DNA of 64,000 nucleotides from Lumbricus rubellus (GCA_945859605.1 OX243816.1:29385368-29449367); one strand, 5' to 3'. Counted from the stretch's first letter, positions 39,401-46,495 are shown. Made by a program: numbers and translations. The notes: generated by a model from the letters alone, not told the origin.

Positions 39401-42400
39401 TAGGTGAATTGTATACATTGATATTTGGGTGAATTGTATACATTGATAGTTGGGTGAATTAATTTATTGACTGATCAGTAGCTGTACTAAATAATGACTG
39501 AGTGAATTAATTCTTTATTACTATCTTGAGTTGTTTTCTGTTGCAGTGAACTTTCCAAAGCCAATCATTACTCACGAACCAGAATCACAAATGGCAATCA
39601 AGTATGGCAATGTGACGTTGACTTGCCAAGCGGCAACTGGGGCGAACTCTCCTCTAACGATTGAATGGAAGAAAGACAACGTGGTAGGTTTATGACGGAG
39701 AAAAACAGATGCTCTTTTGCTGTATTTAGACTTCCGTGCACAGAGTGAGTTCTGTTATCAGTTAGCCATTTGACATGAATAGTCTGACTTGTTACGGATG
39801 AAGCGTTTAATGTTTGATATCACTTTGAAGTGGAATTGATCAATTATGATGGAGATTGGAAGACAAGACTGCTTACTTACCAGTGTCAAGTACGGCATTG
39901 AAAACATTAAAGCAATTTATCAATACAGACTAAAATACGGTTTAATCACAGTTGGTAATAAGCCATAATACAATAAAATGTGAGAACGTTTTGATACGTG
40001 CAAATGAAGGAATGTCATTTGACTGTACTGCCCTCTTTTTACCTTGTATCAAAGAGTTCCATATTAAGTGTAAAATCAATGAAACATTAATCTGTAAACC
40101 AGTCAATCACTGTTAGTCAATCATTTAAGTATTGATTGCACTTCACAATTTACTCTTCATGCATAATGCTATGTCACGTTTTTAAAAATTGTTTTCATTT
40201 CGTATATTCACTTTATGGTGTGGATACAGATAAGAAACTTAGAGACCGCTCTGTATCCACAACTTGTACTCATGTTCTTTTTGTTTCTTTGGCAAGGTTT
40301 GTCATTTATTTAAGGATGCAAAGCCACATAAAGGATGTATGCTGATAAAATGTAAAAATTTTTTGCCTGCACAGTGTACACTTGTCATTTGTCGACACTT
40401 GATGCTTGCATACGTACACACAAGCACTAGTATATACATAATATGCATGCACGCTTGTGTCTCTGCATGAATTAGCACATGCTCTGAGCATGGATATTTA
40501 GGGCAAAATGTTATGTCTGGTTTCGTTATGTTGTATTGTGTAGGCTGTGACTGGTGCTAACATAGTAACAACAGCGCTGCCAGGGTCAGCGACGGATGAA
40601 ATGGTTCAGGTGTTGAGCGTCCTTCACATCTGGCCAGTCGTCGATATACATGCAGGCAGCTACCAGTGCATAGCCTCCAACGTCCTTGGTACATCGTTCT
40701 CAACGAAAGCCATCGTCACTGTCAGTGGTAAGCAGGCACGCCTTGTTTTTCCAATGACCTTTGTAGTGACAGCACCTCGTGGGGCGCGGTGGTGTAGTGG
40801 TGGTGTCGTTGCCTTGCAACTGGAAGGTTCGAGGTTCGAATCCACCTCAATTCGCCGTGTAGGGACCTTGGGCAAGTCCTTCACTCACAATTGCTTCAGC
40901 GTGAAACTTCGATGCAGTGTCCGTTCTGTATTCGGGAGCGCCTCTGAGTAGAGAGAGAGAGCTTGAAGGGGCACTATAACAAGTGCGCATACAAACAAAC
41001 CTCATACACATGCATGCGTTCAGTGGCACTACACACATTACAGACAGCACAAAGTCCATTTGATTTTGCATTTGTTGACATGAAGAATACTGCCAACACA
41101 AAATAAACCATTCGCCTGCCATGGCTATCACCGAGTTTTCTGTGATTGTCCACAGAAATTACTGGAAGTGTTAGCTGCATCTTGCCAGGTCTTGCTGAGA
41201 AATTGAAGCATTGCAGTTTTTAGACATAGCATAAAATAAGCAGTTAAGTTTTGATATCATGTATACTGCAAGCAACCAACGTTGTACGCCTAAAATCATG
41301 TACAGTTCAATTAAAAAAATCTCTTTTGCCGTTTAGCTGTAAGTCTTTGTCTAGATATTGTCTAGAAGCACTGCTGTCCTGATCTTACTTTGAGCTGTCG
41401 GCTGACCATATAAACTTTGGAAGATAGGAACTGCTAATTCGATGCTACTTAACTGCAAATTCCAGAAAATCTCCACTGGCCTAGGAATTGCTGCAGATAA
41501 GCTGTTTCACTTTCTGTGCTAGGATTAGGCTTTTTCCAACTACAGGACACCCAACTCTTCAGAAACTTTCTGGCTTACAACTTTTTTTTATTATTCTTTT
41601 ATTAGCAATTGTTAGTATTTGTTTTGATATGTTGTAAAAAATGTTGATTAGGTATATAAACAATTGAAGATCAGGTAAGTTCAACAAAAACCTGATACTG
41701 ATTGTTCTTTTGATTTATCTACTATTTTCAGTGTTCCCAACGTTCCTGAAGACTCCAACGAATGTTGTCGTTAAGTCGGGTACAACTGCACGACTCGACT
41801 GTGCGGCCACTGGTTCTCCGCAGCCAGAGATTTCACTGCAGAAGGACGGTGGAGACGACTTTCCGGCAGCGAGGGAACGTCGTATGCACATATTTCCATC
41901 TGATGAGATGTTCTTCATTGTTGACATCAAAAGTGAAGATCAGGGCGTTTACACGTGCATTGCTAAAAACGACGTCGGAGTTATAACAGCAAATGCTTCG
42001 CTGCAGGTTCTCGGTATGTATTTCATGGTTGAATAATGAATAGAAATGTTTTCTTTTAATAATATTAAAAAATCTGCTAAAACTTTGACTTCAATGATGA
42101 TGTGGCTTAGTGATTAAAGCTGTGCTGCTATTTTTTGGAACTGTTACGTTGCCCTTCTGGGGTTCAAATCAGAATCTATTGCGTAAAATAGCAAGCCTAC
42201 TAGTACTGATTTATTGTTGCACTAGATATTTAGTTTAATTAATTAATTGGGATTATTATTAAATAGCCCTTCTGGAGTTCAAATAAGAATCTGTTGCAAG
42301 TGTACTTGTGCTGATTAATTGTTCCATTAGATATTCAATTGTAATTTATTTATTGGATGTAATGTTCATATCTAACAGAGGCGCCTTCATTTGTGAAGCA

Positions 42401-45195
42401 CATGGAGAACAAAGTGACGTTGGACGGTGACACAACCGTCATGGAATGCATGACGTCTGGCAGTCCGAAACCTCGTCTCGAGTGGCTCAAGGACGGAATT
42501 CCACTCCAGCCGACCCTCCGTCACTTCTTCACGGCCGACGATCAGCTGCTCGTCATCGTTCAGACGCAGTCGTCGGACGCTGGCGAGTACACGTGCATCA
42601 TGACGAACACGCTCGGCAGCGAGCGCCAGACGTCGCGCTTGACCGTGCTCGTTGCCGACGGCGACGCTCGATCTTCGGTCGAGGAGTCGACTACGACAGG
42701 AATCATAATAATAGCCGTTGTCTGCTGTGTTGTTGGAACATCGCTGATTTGGGTCATTGTTATCTACAAGACTCGGCAGAGGCAGAAGGGTTTCCGTGGT
42801 GACAGAGACAAACAGCTTGCGAGTGTTTTCCGAACGAGAGCTTGTCACGACGGTTCACTTGCCAATGTCAGCGTGCAGGGATTGTACTGTCCCATTCAGA
42901 CATCGGGCTTTGGAAGTAAGTTTGTAATTTAAATTCTGTCTAGCTTACTGGCTTCTTCGGGTTAGACCTTGAGTAATATTGTAATATAACAGATATGAAG
43001 TGCTTTCAATGATCTACAAAAGCACTTACAAAAAGTACAAGATTATTATTTCTTGTGATCAGACCACAAATTTGAACCATTTGATTAGTGAAAGTTATGT
43101 CAAATGATGGCAAACATTTTTGGTAGCCATGCAAAGATGCCTTTGACATATAGTTTGTAGGATAGTTTGTGATATTTGCTGTACATTACAAGTTCAAGGC
43201 TAATCCTGAAGGTAAAATTGTGTATAGATCTGCTAAATGTAAAAAGTTGTTCACTTCATAGTGCACTGCTTTGATAAAACCTTTGATGGTTATTTCCTCT
43301 GGTTTGATCACATACGGGTGTTGTGCACATATGTACCGTACCAGAATCTTATGTGCTGTCTTTAGCACTTTAGCTATGAGTGTATAAAAACAAATGGGAA
43401 ACAAGTACAGCCTGTTGTTAAAGTGTGAGAACACCGTTTTGAGGTATTGAAACCAGGCTATTTAACAGATCTTTTATTTGCACAGTATTTTATTTGTGAT
43501 TTGAGGCACGCTGAAAGTGTTTGTTTCGTATTCAGCTACAGATATGAATGGTACAGCAAAATGCCCGCAGTACAGACACAACCCAATGACTGCTTTTCCA
43601 AGTGATACGGAGGATGATGAGGGAGAAGAGGAGGCAGAACAAAGATACTCATACTGTCTGTCACATCACCAAGAAGCAAGATTGCCAGGTATTTAAACAC
43701 ACCAGTGTTTTTAAAATTTCTTTATTACCATAAGAGCATGTTTGGGTTAGGCTCTATGATTTTGTGCACAGGCATCCAACTCTTCAGAAACTTTCTGGTC
43801 TGAAACTTTGCTATTATTCTGTTGTTAGCAATAGTAGTATTTGTTTTAATATGCTGTAAAAAGATGTTGATTAGGTATAAACAATTGAAGATCCGGCAAG
43901 TTCAACAAAAACCCTTCAACGCAGCCTATTCTACGGTACCTACTTCTCGATGTTCTCTCTACTCTCCGGACCATCATGACTTTCTGGTATCTTGATCTTG
44001 GACTGCCACAGCATGCTTGTGCATCTGTTTCCCCTTTGCTCTTGAATTACCTTCCTCCATTAAGTACCATAGACAAAGAGTCTAGACTTGTCTTTATGCA
44101 GCTTTTACAAGGAACTAAGGAATCTTGATGTTTGTTGTGCGTATGCCATGCAGATTACATTTTCTTGATTGTTTACACAGCATTTTGCTTAAAATGGTTT
44201 TCATGTTGATGTGCTTAGAGGAGCAGCAGGTGTGTCGCCACAGAAGTGACAGCGGCACTCACACAGCAAGCTCATCACTGAGCAGCTGTACCAACAACTC
44301 GCACGGCCTGTCCGCCGAGCCTCTGCAGTCATTCCAGCCTTTCATGTGTGGTCCCACCTTGCAGCTGCAGCAGCCAAGATCGTTAGAAAAGACAGACACT
44401 GCAGCACAGATCCTGGCAGTTGTCCATGTTGACCCACACAGGCCGCAATGTCAACACACAAATAAGCACACCTCACCTGGAGATGATACATTTCAAAAGA
44501 CAGGCAGCTCTCTACAAGGTGGGTTTATCATGAACGCACAAGCACCTCTCAAATGCAAAGAATTATATAACCAATTAATTATTATAGTACAATGGTTATC
44601 TTTGATGGTGGTTTAGGACATGAATGCATAATTTGAACTACCATGCAAAGATGATCTCATTATACCAGGTTGCACTTTGTCAACCTGTCTATGCAAGCTA
44701 CACAAATACACTCTCATCATTAGTACAATGGTTTTCTATAGCAGTTTGATTAGTTGCAGGTTTTGTGAGGTTATTGCAGACTGCATAAAACACACAATTT
44801 GCTTTGTTAACAGCAAGTATTGTGATGTACGCAGGCATTTCTTCAATGAATGCAAGAGGCACAAGTCTCAAACGACTTTCGATTTTGTTTTAGACGCGGA
44901 TGACTTTGCTGCTGGAGATGACAGACGACGGTTTTCCTCATTTGTACCGGGAGAGTCGTCATCCGCCTCATCCCTACGACATCACAGCTCCTCGACTTCC
45001 TCTCTGCCAGAAATGCTGGTAAAAACAGAAACGCACGACAGTTCGTTGAACGAACTTTGCGATGGTCGTAGTGTTACGTCGTCGAGTAAAGCACCACTGT
45101 GCGTCGTCACACTTTCCAAAGATTCCACACCACAGCAGCAGGGACTGACGGACTCAAATGTTGGAAATTATTTAACTGTTGAAGTGAACAGCTGA
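3183..45195 (+). CDS. LRIG: LRIG-family transmembrane receptor, complete 19-exon gene model (1145 aa)
   Basis: The product should be a single-pass plasma-membrane protein. Vertebrate LRIG1-3 restrain or modulate receptor tyrosine kinase and BMP signalling; that role is inferred here from family membership. The spliced exons (3438 nt, listed separately) stay in one frame and give: signal peptide (~1-30), LRRNT (Cys 44, 48, 50, 57), 16 LRRs (~76-459), LRRCT (Cys 469, 471, 493, 514), Ig1 (Cys 541/602), Ig2 (Cys 645/697), Ig3 (Cys 739/788), a transmembrane helix (~823-845) and a 300-residue tail. Family-diagnostic stretches include GAFWGLS in LRR9 and [10 protein letters not shown] in Ig2. The length is close to vertebrate LRIGs (about 1065-1119 aa). 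The ATG at 3183 was chosen because it directly precedes a hydrophobic signal core and has A at -3; the frame stays open upstream without another ATG in the adjacent stretch. Oddities are the missing Ig2 core Trp and one more LRR than the usual 15. Paralogue-level assignment is not possible. Confidence 0.95.
3551..3632. mobile_element. TTAA-bounded MITE, TTAACACGTT subtype
   Basis: An 82 bp palindrome with perfect 14 bp ends TTAACACGTTGGCC / GGCCAACGTGTTAA. TTAA at both ends fits a piggyBac-type target duplication. The right half shares a core (CCCAAATTGAGTCATTTAAC) with the copy at 49283-49343. Confidence 0.65.
4694..4767. mobile_element. TTAA-bounded MITE, TTAACCCTTT subtype
   Basis: A 74 bp element beginning TTAACCCTTTAATGAC and ending TTGGCAAAGGGTTAA. 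The imperfect inverted ends and TTAA flanks fit a piggyBac-like miniature element. Confidence 0.62.
6754..7012. repeat. 26 bp minisatellite, ten copies
   Basis: Unit TGTGTGTGTAGTTGCAG plus TTYAACRTA. The GTTGCAG word recurs every 26 bp from 6763 to 6997. Only a few C/T and G/A differences occur between units. Confidence 0.9.
7912..7983 (+). CDS. LRIG: LRIG exon 2: LRR 1
   Basis: A 72 bp phase 2-2 exon coding exactly one 24-residue leucine-rich repeat ([15 protein letters not shown]...). The acceptor is TTGCAG and the donor GTAAGT. It is isolated by a 4.5 kb intron upstream and a 15.8 kb intron downstream. Confidence 0.88.
8040..8300. repeat. Tetranucleotide-based array (GGAT/GGCT with 16 bp units)
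   Basis: Interleaved GGCTGTTTGGATGACT units and GGAT or GGCT runs. The open frame across it on the - strand (Gln/Ser/Pro/His-rich) is a by-product of the repeat. Confidence 0.85.
9502..9711. repeat. 21 bp minisatellite, ten copies, open on both strands
   Basis: Ten consecutive 21 bp units (GCTGATAGTAGCAGTTATTCC). Because 21 is a multiple of three, both strands stay open (SADSSSY repeats on +, ITATISG on -). Flanks 9255-9345 and 9760-9850 both carry ACGTAC/AACGTA-rich sequence. No protein evidence. Confidence 0.9.
10174..10262. repeat. Purine microsatellite (GA)n/(GGGA)n
   Basis: A continuous AG/GGGA run. It is followed from about 10370 to 10810 by a long pyrimidine-rich (TTCTCC-type) tract, giving strong strand asymmetry. 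Confidence 0.9.
11215..11326. repeat. 24 bp minisatellite, five copies
   Basis: TATTACCACTGTA recurs at 11221, 11245, 11269, 11293 and 11317, in units of AGAATTC plus TATTACCACTGTAGGGC. Confidence 0.9.
11538..11587. repeat. (GGT)n microsatellite
   Basis: About 16 GGT triplets interrupted once by CGT and once by AGT. Confidence 0.95.
11856..11921. repeat. Short tandem repeat, three copies of about 20-24 bp
   Basis: GGATAATCTAGTGTTTTGCA is repeated three times with small length differences. Confidence 0.85.
12582..12610. repeat. (GAAT)n microsatellite
   Basis: About six to seven GAAT units. GAAT tails also terminate the SINE tails at 36440-36505 and 49702-49765, so this may be the relic of a SINE 3' end. 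Confidence 0.8.
13749..13827. mobile_element. TTAA-bounded MITE, TTAACCCTTT subtype
   Basis: A 79 bp element from TTAACCCTTTAACCATTTGC to AACAGGTAAAGGGTTAA. Its interior (GAGAATATCCGCTGAAAAC) resembles the copy at 16202-16280. Confidence 0.68.
14058..14215 (-). mobile_element. hAT-like MITE, copy 2 (opposite orientation)
   Basis: A 158 bp element starting CAGGGTGAGAATTGC and ending GATTCTCATACTG. The ends are those of the 850-1003 element in reverse order. The flanks AGTGATGC and AGTGACAA match in only five of eight positions, so this is probably an older copy. Confidence 0.68.
14404..14468. repeat. AT-rich tandem repeat (ATTTATATAT/ATTTATGTAT)
   Basis: Six or so alternating decamer units with T/G variation. 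Confidence 0.85.
16202..16280. mobile_element. TTAA-bounded MITE, TTAAYCYTTT subtype
   Basis: A 79 bp element from TTAATCTTTTACCCGTTTGC to AACGGGTAAAGGGTTAA. It is a sister of 13749-13827 in its interior. Confidence 0.66.
16545..16945. repeat. 25 bp minisatellite
   Basis: TTAATGCACA recurs every 25 bp from 16721 to 16921 (nine tidy copies of TTAGAATAGTTAATGCACAG plus TGCTT). Degenerate copies extend upstream to about 16545. Confidence 0.88.
17535..17660 (+). mobile_element. Possible tRNA-derived SINE head (decayed)
   Basis: TAGCCTGGTGGTACAGTTCA resembles an A box and, about 70 bp later, GGGTTCATTTCC resembles a B box. No tail was recognised, so this is a tentative relic. Confidence 0.3.
18975..19100. 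repeat. G6TGTT inverted/direct repeat cluster
   Basis: CATTTCGGGGGGTGTT occurs twice (about 18985 and 19060). The second is followed by AACACCCAAAACACCCCCC, forming a local palindrome. It resembles the end of a miniature transposon, but no partner end was found. Confidence 0.4.
19313..19535. repeat. 13 bp minisatellite, about 16 copies
   Basis: Unit TTATGATTACGGW repeated without gaps, with two single-base variants. Confidence 0.92.
19895..20100. repeat. Diverged tandem repeat of about 70 bp
   Basis: Three loosely matching units containing GATGCATTGCAATATAGG and GTGCAGCA words. Considerable divergence. Confidence 0.45.
21045..21102. repeat. 13 bp tandem repeat, four copies
   Basis: GGTCAGTAGTCAT repeated four times, the last with CGT. 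Confidence 0.9.
22092..22295. repeat. 22 bp minisatellite, nine copies
   Basis: AGCCAGCCTTCATTTGTGGC plus TA, repeated nine times with one base substitution (CATTC for CTTC). The near identity points to recent expansion. Confidence 0.95.
23801..23872 (+). CDS. LRIG: LRIG exon 3: LRR 2
   Basis: A 72 bp phase 2-2 exon coding one LRR ([15 protein letters not shown]...). Acceptor TTGGCAG, donor GTAAGT. Confidence 0.88.
23873..26016 (+). other. LRIG intron 3
   Basis: 2.1 kb, GTAAGT to TTGCAG. AT-rich, with a short (TTA)n run near 25650. No supported gene or element. Confidence 0.6.
26017..26088 (+). CDS. LRIG: LRIG exon 4: LRR 3 (atypical repeat)
   Basis: A 72 bp phase 2-2 exon coding [20 protein letters not shown] and four further residues. 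The repeat lacks the usual conserved Asn and Phe; vertebrate LRIGs also have an irregular repeat near this position. Acceptor TTGCAG, donor GTAAGT. Confidence 0.85.
26400..27155. other. CpG-rich block inside LRIG intron 4
   Basis: Between about 26.4 and 27.15 kb, CG dinucleotides are frequent (for example CGACGAACGAACGAACGTGG and TGCGCGACTGTCC), in contrast to the CpG-poor introns around it. Several open frames cross it but none has recognisable homology or splice consistency. Possible alternative promoter, enhancer or insertion. Confidence 0.4.
27604..27738 (+). CDS. LRIG: LRIG exon 5: LRRs 4-5
   Basis: A 135 bp phase 2-2 exon coding two repeats, including the [17 protein letters not shown] segment. 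Acceptor GCTGTAG, donor GTGAGT. Confidence 0.88.
29242..29278. repeat. (GTGA)n microsatellite
   Basis: About nine GTGA/GAGT tetramers. Confidence 0.9.
29278..29790 (+). repeat. Two diverged copies of a dispersed repeat
   Basis: Both copies share, in order, a TTTATT...TGATGRGCAC start, a TAGGCCTCTGT block, a GCATGTAGT block and a TTCAATCAGCAYRCGCTTT-type block (29278-29440 and 29476-29790). Type of element unknown. Confidence 0.45.
30573..30794 (-). mobile_element. tRNA-derived SINE, family A
   Basis: Read on the - strand it begins GGGGCGCGGTGGTCTAGTGG (A box), has B box GGTTCGAATCC, then ACCTTGGGCAAGTCCTTCAC and a tail GCGCTATAACAAGTGCACATA ending in (CATA)n. It is the same family as 40781-40993 and abuts the inverted-repeat unit at 30798. 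Confidence 0.85.
30798..30991 (-). mobile_element. Inverted-repeat unit enclosing a LigB/DODA-like dioxygenase gene fragment
   Basis: Perfect 21 bp inverted repeats (30798-30818 and 30971-30991; core GAAGGTGTACTTCTAAC) enclose 152 bp of GC-rich sequence unlike its surroundings. On the - strand the interior reads [20 protein letters not shown], then [11 protein letters not shown] and [14 protein letters not shown] before an immediate TAG. [14 protein letters not shown](WE) is the N-terminal signature of 4,5-DOPA extradiol dioxygenases (LigB superfamily); the fragment stops just before the expected WE. It has no catalytic remainder and so cannot be a working enzyme. It is best read as a captured or exon-derived gene fragment. 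Confidence 0.5.
31380..31402. repeat. (GAA)n microsatellite
   Basis: Seven AAG/GAA triplets. Confidence 0.85.
31490..31722. repeat. (CAGA)n-rich low-complexity tract
   Basis: CAGACAGA/GAGACAGA-type sequence. It keeps several - strand frames open (Leu/Ser/Val/Cys-rich), which are artefacts of composition. Confidence 0.85.
32966..33109 (+). CDS. LRIG: LRIG exon 6: LRRs 6-7
   Basis: A 144 bp exon, exactly two 72 bp LRR modules ([15 protein letters not shown]... and [15 protein letters not shown]...). Phase 2-2, acceptor GTGCCAG, donor GTGAGT. Confidence 0.9.
33823..33966 (+). CDS. LRIG: LRIG exon 7: LRRs 8-9
   Basis: A 144 bp exon of two LRRs. It holds the best LRIG signature in the gene: [17 protein letters not shown], followed by the DGAFWGLS motif. 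Phase 2-2, acceptor TTTACAG, donor GTGAGT. Confidence 0.92.
34462..34533 (+). CDS. LRIG: LRIG exon 8: LRR 10
   Basis: A 72 bp phase 2-2 exon, one LRR ([20 protein letters not shown]...). Acceptor TCTGTAG, donor GTAAGC. Confidence 0.9.
35136..35207 (+). CDS. LRIG: LRIG exon 9: LRR 11
   Basis: A 72 bp phase 2-2 exon, one LRR ([20 protein letters not shown]...). The W-x-F-C-Q motif is shared with the corresponding vertebrate LRIG repeat. Acceptor TGTTAG, donor GTAAGT. Confidence 0.9.
35304..35720. mobile_element. Foldback MITE with AGGCCTAAAAAA ends
   Basis: A 417 bp element. Left end AGGCCTAAAAAAATGTTGTG then TTTCCGGT; right end is the inverse (ACCGGAAACACAACATTTTT then TAGGCCT). The interior is very AT-rich with no open frame. 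The target duplication is unclear, so superfamily is not assigned. Confidence 0.75.
36262..36510 (+). mobile_element. tRNA-derived SINE, family B
   Basis: The head has A box TGGCTGAATGGTTAAGTGC and B box GGTTTCAAATC. The tail GGGAGCGCCTCTGAGTAG, CTTGAAGAGGTGCTATATAA ends in GAATGAATG. The head differs from the family A SINEs but the tail block is shared with them. Confidence 0.75.
36706..36849 (+). CDS. LRIG: LRIG exon 10: LRRs 12-13
   Basis: A 144 bp phase 2-2 exon coding two LRRs ([15 protein letters not shown]... and [15 protein letters not shown]...). Acceptor TTTTAG, donor GTGAGT. Confidence 0.9.
37054..37137. repeat. (AAT)n/(GAT)n microsatellite
   Basis: Trinucleotide run of AAT with interspersed GAT, in the intron between exons 10 and 11. 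Confidence 0.92.
37408..37632 (+). CDS. LRIG: LRIG exon 11: LRRs 14-16
   Basis: A 225 bp exon coding three repeats. The first is extended to 27 residues ([18 protein letters not shown]...), as in the family's characteristic long repeat before the last two LRRs. Phase 2-2, acceptor AATGTTAG, donor GTAAGT. Confidence 0.92.
37943..38106 (+). CDS. LRIG: LRIG exon 12: LRR C-terminal cap
   Basis: A 164 bp exon, phase 2 in and phase 1 out, coding residues 460-514. It carries the LRRCT pattern [12 protein letters not shown] with Cys 469, 471, 493 and 514. Acceptor TTTTTTCAG, donor GTATGT. Confidence 0.92.
38107..39546 (+). other. LRIG intron 12, mostly one transposon
   Basis: 1.4 kb, of which 1163 bp is the foldback element at 38226-39388. 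Three copies of a GGTGAATTGTATACATTGATA-like repeat follow it (39390-39460). Confidence 0.7.
38226..39388. mobile_element. Non-autonomous TA-flanked foldback DNA transposon
   Basis: A 1163 bp element with ends CAGGGTGCGCCAAAAAAAAA and the inverse, flanked by TA on each side (38224-38225, 39389-39390), as expected for Tc1/mariner-type insertion. The two halves are largely inverted copies of each other. Each half holds a tandem duplicate of about 190 bp (words such as GGCCACCCACCGTTTTTTGA and CATCAAAATATTT). No transposase frame. Confidence 0.82.
39547..39683 (+). CDS. LRIG: LRIG exon 13: first half of Ig domain 1
   Basis: A 137 bp exon, phase 1 in and phase 0 out, residues 515-560. It codes B-strand LTC (Cys 541) and C-strand IEWKKDN (Trp 555). 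The Ig domain is split at the end of the C strand, and the downstream exon supplies the second cysteine. Confidence 0.88.
39684..40543 (+). other. LRIG intron 13
   Basis: 0.86 kb, splitting Ig1. AT-rich, no element recognised. Confidence 0.6.
40544..40727 (+). CDS. LRIG: LRIG exon 14: second half of Ig domain 1
   Basis: A 184 bp exon, phase 0 in and phase 1 out, residues 561-621. It contains the F-strand motif AGSYQC (Cys 602). Acceptor GTGTAG, donor GTAAGC. A tRNA-derived SINE begins only about 50 bp beyond the donor. Confidence 0.9.
40728..41731 (+). other. LRIG intron 14
   Basis: 1.0 kb, with a family A SINE at 40781-40993 just after the donor. The rest holds no recognisable feature. Confidence 0.6.
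40781..40993 (+). mobile_element. tRNA-derived SINE, family A
   Basis: GGGGCGCGGTGGTGTAGTGG A-box region, B box GGTTCGAATCC, then GACCTTGGGCAAGTCCTTCA and the tail CGGGAGCGCCTCTGAGTAGA, CTTGAAGGGGCACTATAACA. Same family as the - strand copy at 30573-30794. Confidence 0.88.
41732..42013 (+). CDS. LRIG: LRIG exon 15: Ig domain 2
   Basis: A 282 bp phase 1-1 exon coding a whole Ig domain (622-715). Cys 645 and Cys 697 (GVYTC) are present and [10 protein letters not shown] is strongly family-diagnostic. The position of the invariant C-strand Trp is Leu 657 ([10 protein letters not shown]). Confidence 0.93.
42098..42330 (+). mobile_element. Decayed tRNA-derived SINE with duplicated B-box region
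   Basis: TGTGGCTTAGTGATTAAAGC (A box) and GGGGTTCAAATC (B box). The B-box neighbourhood (CCCTTCTGGRGTTCAAATMA...GAATCTRTTGC) occurs a second time at about 42263-42300. Confidence 0.5.
42379..42915 (+). CDS. LRIG: LRIG exon 16: Ig domain 3, transmembrane helix, start of tail
   Basis: A 537 bp phase 1-1 exon, residues 716-894. Ig3 has Cys 739, Trp 751 and Cys 788 (GEYTC). An Asp/Ser-rich stalk follows, then a hydrophobic helix (~823-845, [13 protein letters not shown]...) and the basic stop-transfer KTRQRQK. The exon is notably CpG-rich. If the donor GTAAGT at 42916 is read through, five further codons (SKFVI) precede a stop, so a short-tail isoform is possible. Confidence 0.93.
42916..43535 (+). 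other. LRIG intron 16
   Basis: 0.6 kb, AT-rich, nothing recognised apart from the in-frame readthrough stop at 42930-42932. Confidence 0.6.
43536..43688 (+). CDS. LRIG: LRIG exon 17: cytoplasmic tail
   Basis: A 153 bp phase 1-1 exon. It codes an acidic segment ([13 protein letters not shown]) within the tail. Acceptor ATTCAG, donor GTATTT. Identified by phase continuity and open frame rather than by strong homology. Confidence 0.78.
44219..44518 (+). CDS. LRIG: LRIG exon 18: cytoplasmic tail
   Basis: A 300 bp phase 1-1 exon, Ser/Gln/His-rich, with an [14 protein letters not shown] stretch reminiscent of serine-rich tail motifs in vertebrate LRIGs. Acceptor GCTTAG, donor GTGGGT. Confidence 0.82.
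44894..45195 (+). CDS. LRIG: LRIG exon 19: C-terminal exon with stop
   Basis: The last coding exon, entered in phase 1 (acceptor TTTTAG), begins with the acidic [14 protein letters not shown]. It is Ser-rich in the middle and ends in LTVEVNS before TGA at 45193-45195. Confidence 0.85.
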
Positions 45196-46340
45196 ATGTA
45201 ACAGACTGTAGCTCTCATTGGACTGATTATATGCAAAATATAGAACCTTGATAACTGCTGTGCGTATCTAAACTAGCGACTATCGTAAAAACGGACAGTG
45301 AAACCATAATAATCGAGTCTCGACATATTGCAAGAACAGCGGGAATGAACTTTGGAGAAGCCAAAAAATTCTCTGTTCTGTTGACAAGACTGGACAGGCT
45401 GCAGAGACTTCTGATTACTGGTCGTGGACTAGCTAGCTATCTGCCCACTACACAACAACCATCAGAAAAAGACCACGAGCTTCATTTAAAATGAAAGAAC
45501 ACATTGCCATTATTATGTTCATAGCAAAAAAAACAGTTGCTGTAACAGAGAATATAAACATTCGTTTCTTTGTAAAATGGAAATCAGTCTTAAATGACAA
45601 ATTCTTTTGTAACAGTTCTGGGATTTTTGTGCCTCAAAGCAGAGCGATGAAAAAAACATCATCTACTACTGTCAGGTGGATCTGAAAAACGAAAACAAAA
45701 CCTCATTCAATTGCAGTCATATCAACTATCTCATTGTTACAATGTCAGGTCTGGAATTTTAATTCGTAGAACCTACCGAGCAGCAAGTGACGCATACACA
45801 AGCATGTGTGATTTTAGGCAGTTTCGTCCATGCAAAACTATTTTCAATTAAAATAATTTTACAATACATGTTACATATGGCAGCCAAAGTAGCATTTTGT
45901 AAAGTTACGGAGCGCCTTTGCACTGCAGCATTTTTAGGAGTCCGGAAGCATTGCGTCTTGTTTATGTGACAAAATGCATCAATTGGAGTTTCTAAGATAT
46001 TGTTACAGCACTGTGCTTGGCAAATTCTGTGTGAAACTAAGTACTTAGACATCAAAACTGTTGAAACAGAATATTGCTTTGTACATGCATGATATCCAAG
46101 TTTCGTGTACTTTCACACTCTACACTAGCCATGATAAAGTAAGATGAATGCCATCAAGCGAATGGAGACATTACATCACAGACTGACGATGTGCATATAC
46201 AAAGTGCAAAGACGAGAAACCTCAACGCAACCTGTGCAGGTGTCGTATCAGCAAAAGGACTTGCATGGAGTTGTATTCATAGGACAGAGACTATTTTCAT
46301 AACAACCAATATTACACTTCTTGTTTTCACAAACGAATAA

Positions 46341-46346
46341 TTTAAT
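46341..46346 (-). promoter_or_regulatory. Candidate polyadenylation signal for the periphilin-like gene
   Basis: ATTAAA on the - strand about 285 bp after the stop codon. It would place the 3' end beyond the nearest + strand signal, giving overlapping UTRs. Confidence 0.3.
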
Positions 46347-46489
46347 GTTAAAATGCATTAATGTAGGAATATTTCACCCTATACACTTTCGCCTTCAGTA
46401 TTTTGCACGATAATAACCATCAAATGTATTTTGCACTGTTAATAACCATCAAATAAGAAAATCACTGATCATATTATTACATCTCAAAT

Positions 46490-46495
46490 ATTAAA
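46490..46495 (+). promoter_or_regulatory. Candidate polyadenylation signal ATTAAA for LRIG
   Basis: ATTAAA about 1.3 kb after the stop codon. Alternatives are 45847-45852 (ATTAAA) and 46589-46594 (AATAAA, followed by a G/T-rich stretch). Confidence 0.3.

Noticed and set aside
40781..40860. Possible functional tRNA gene
   Set aside because: A and B boxes are present, but no acceptor-stem pairing or 3' end is seen, and the sequence continues into a SINE body and tail. The same reasoning applies to 30720-30794 and 56688-56760.
42387..42848. 153-codon frame antisense to LRIG exon 16
   Set aside because: Shadow of a GC-rich coding exon. The sense strand has clear Ig and transmembrane homology.
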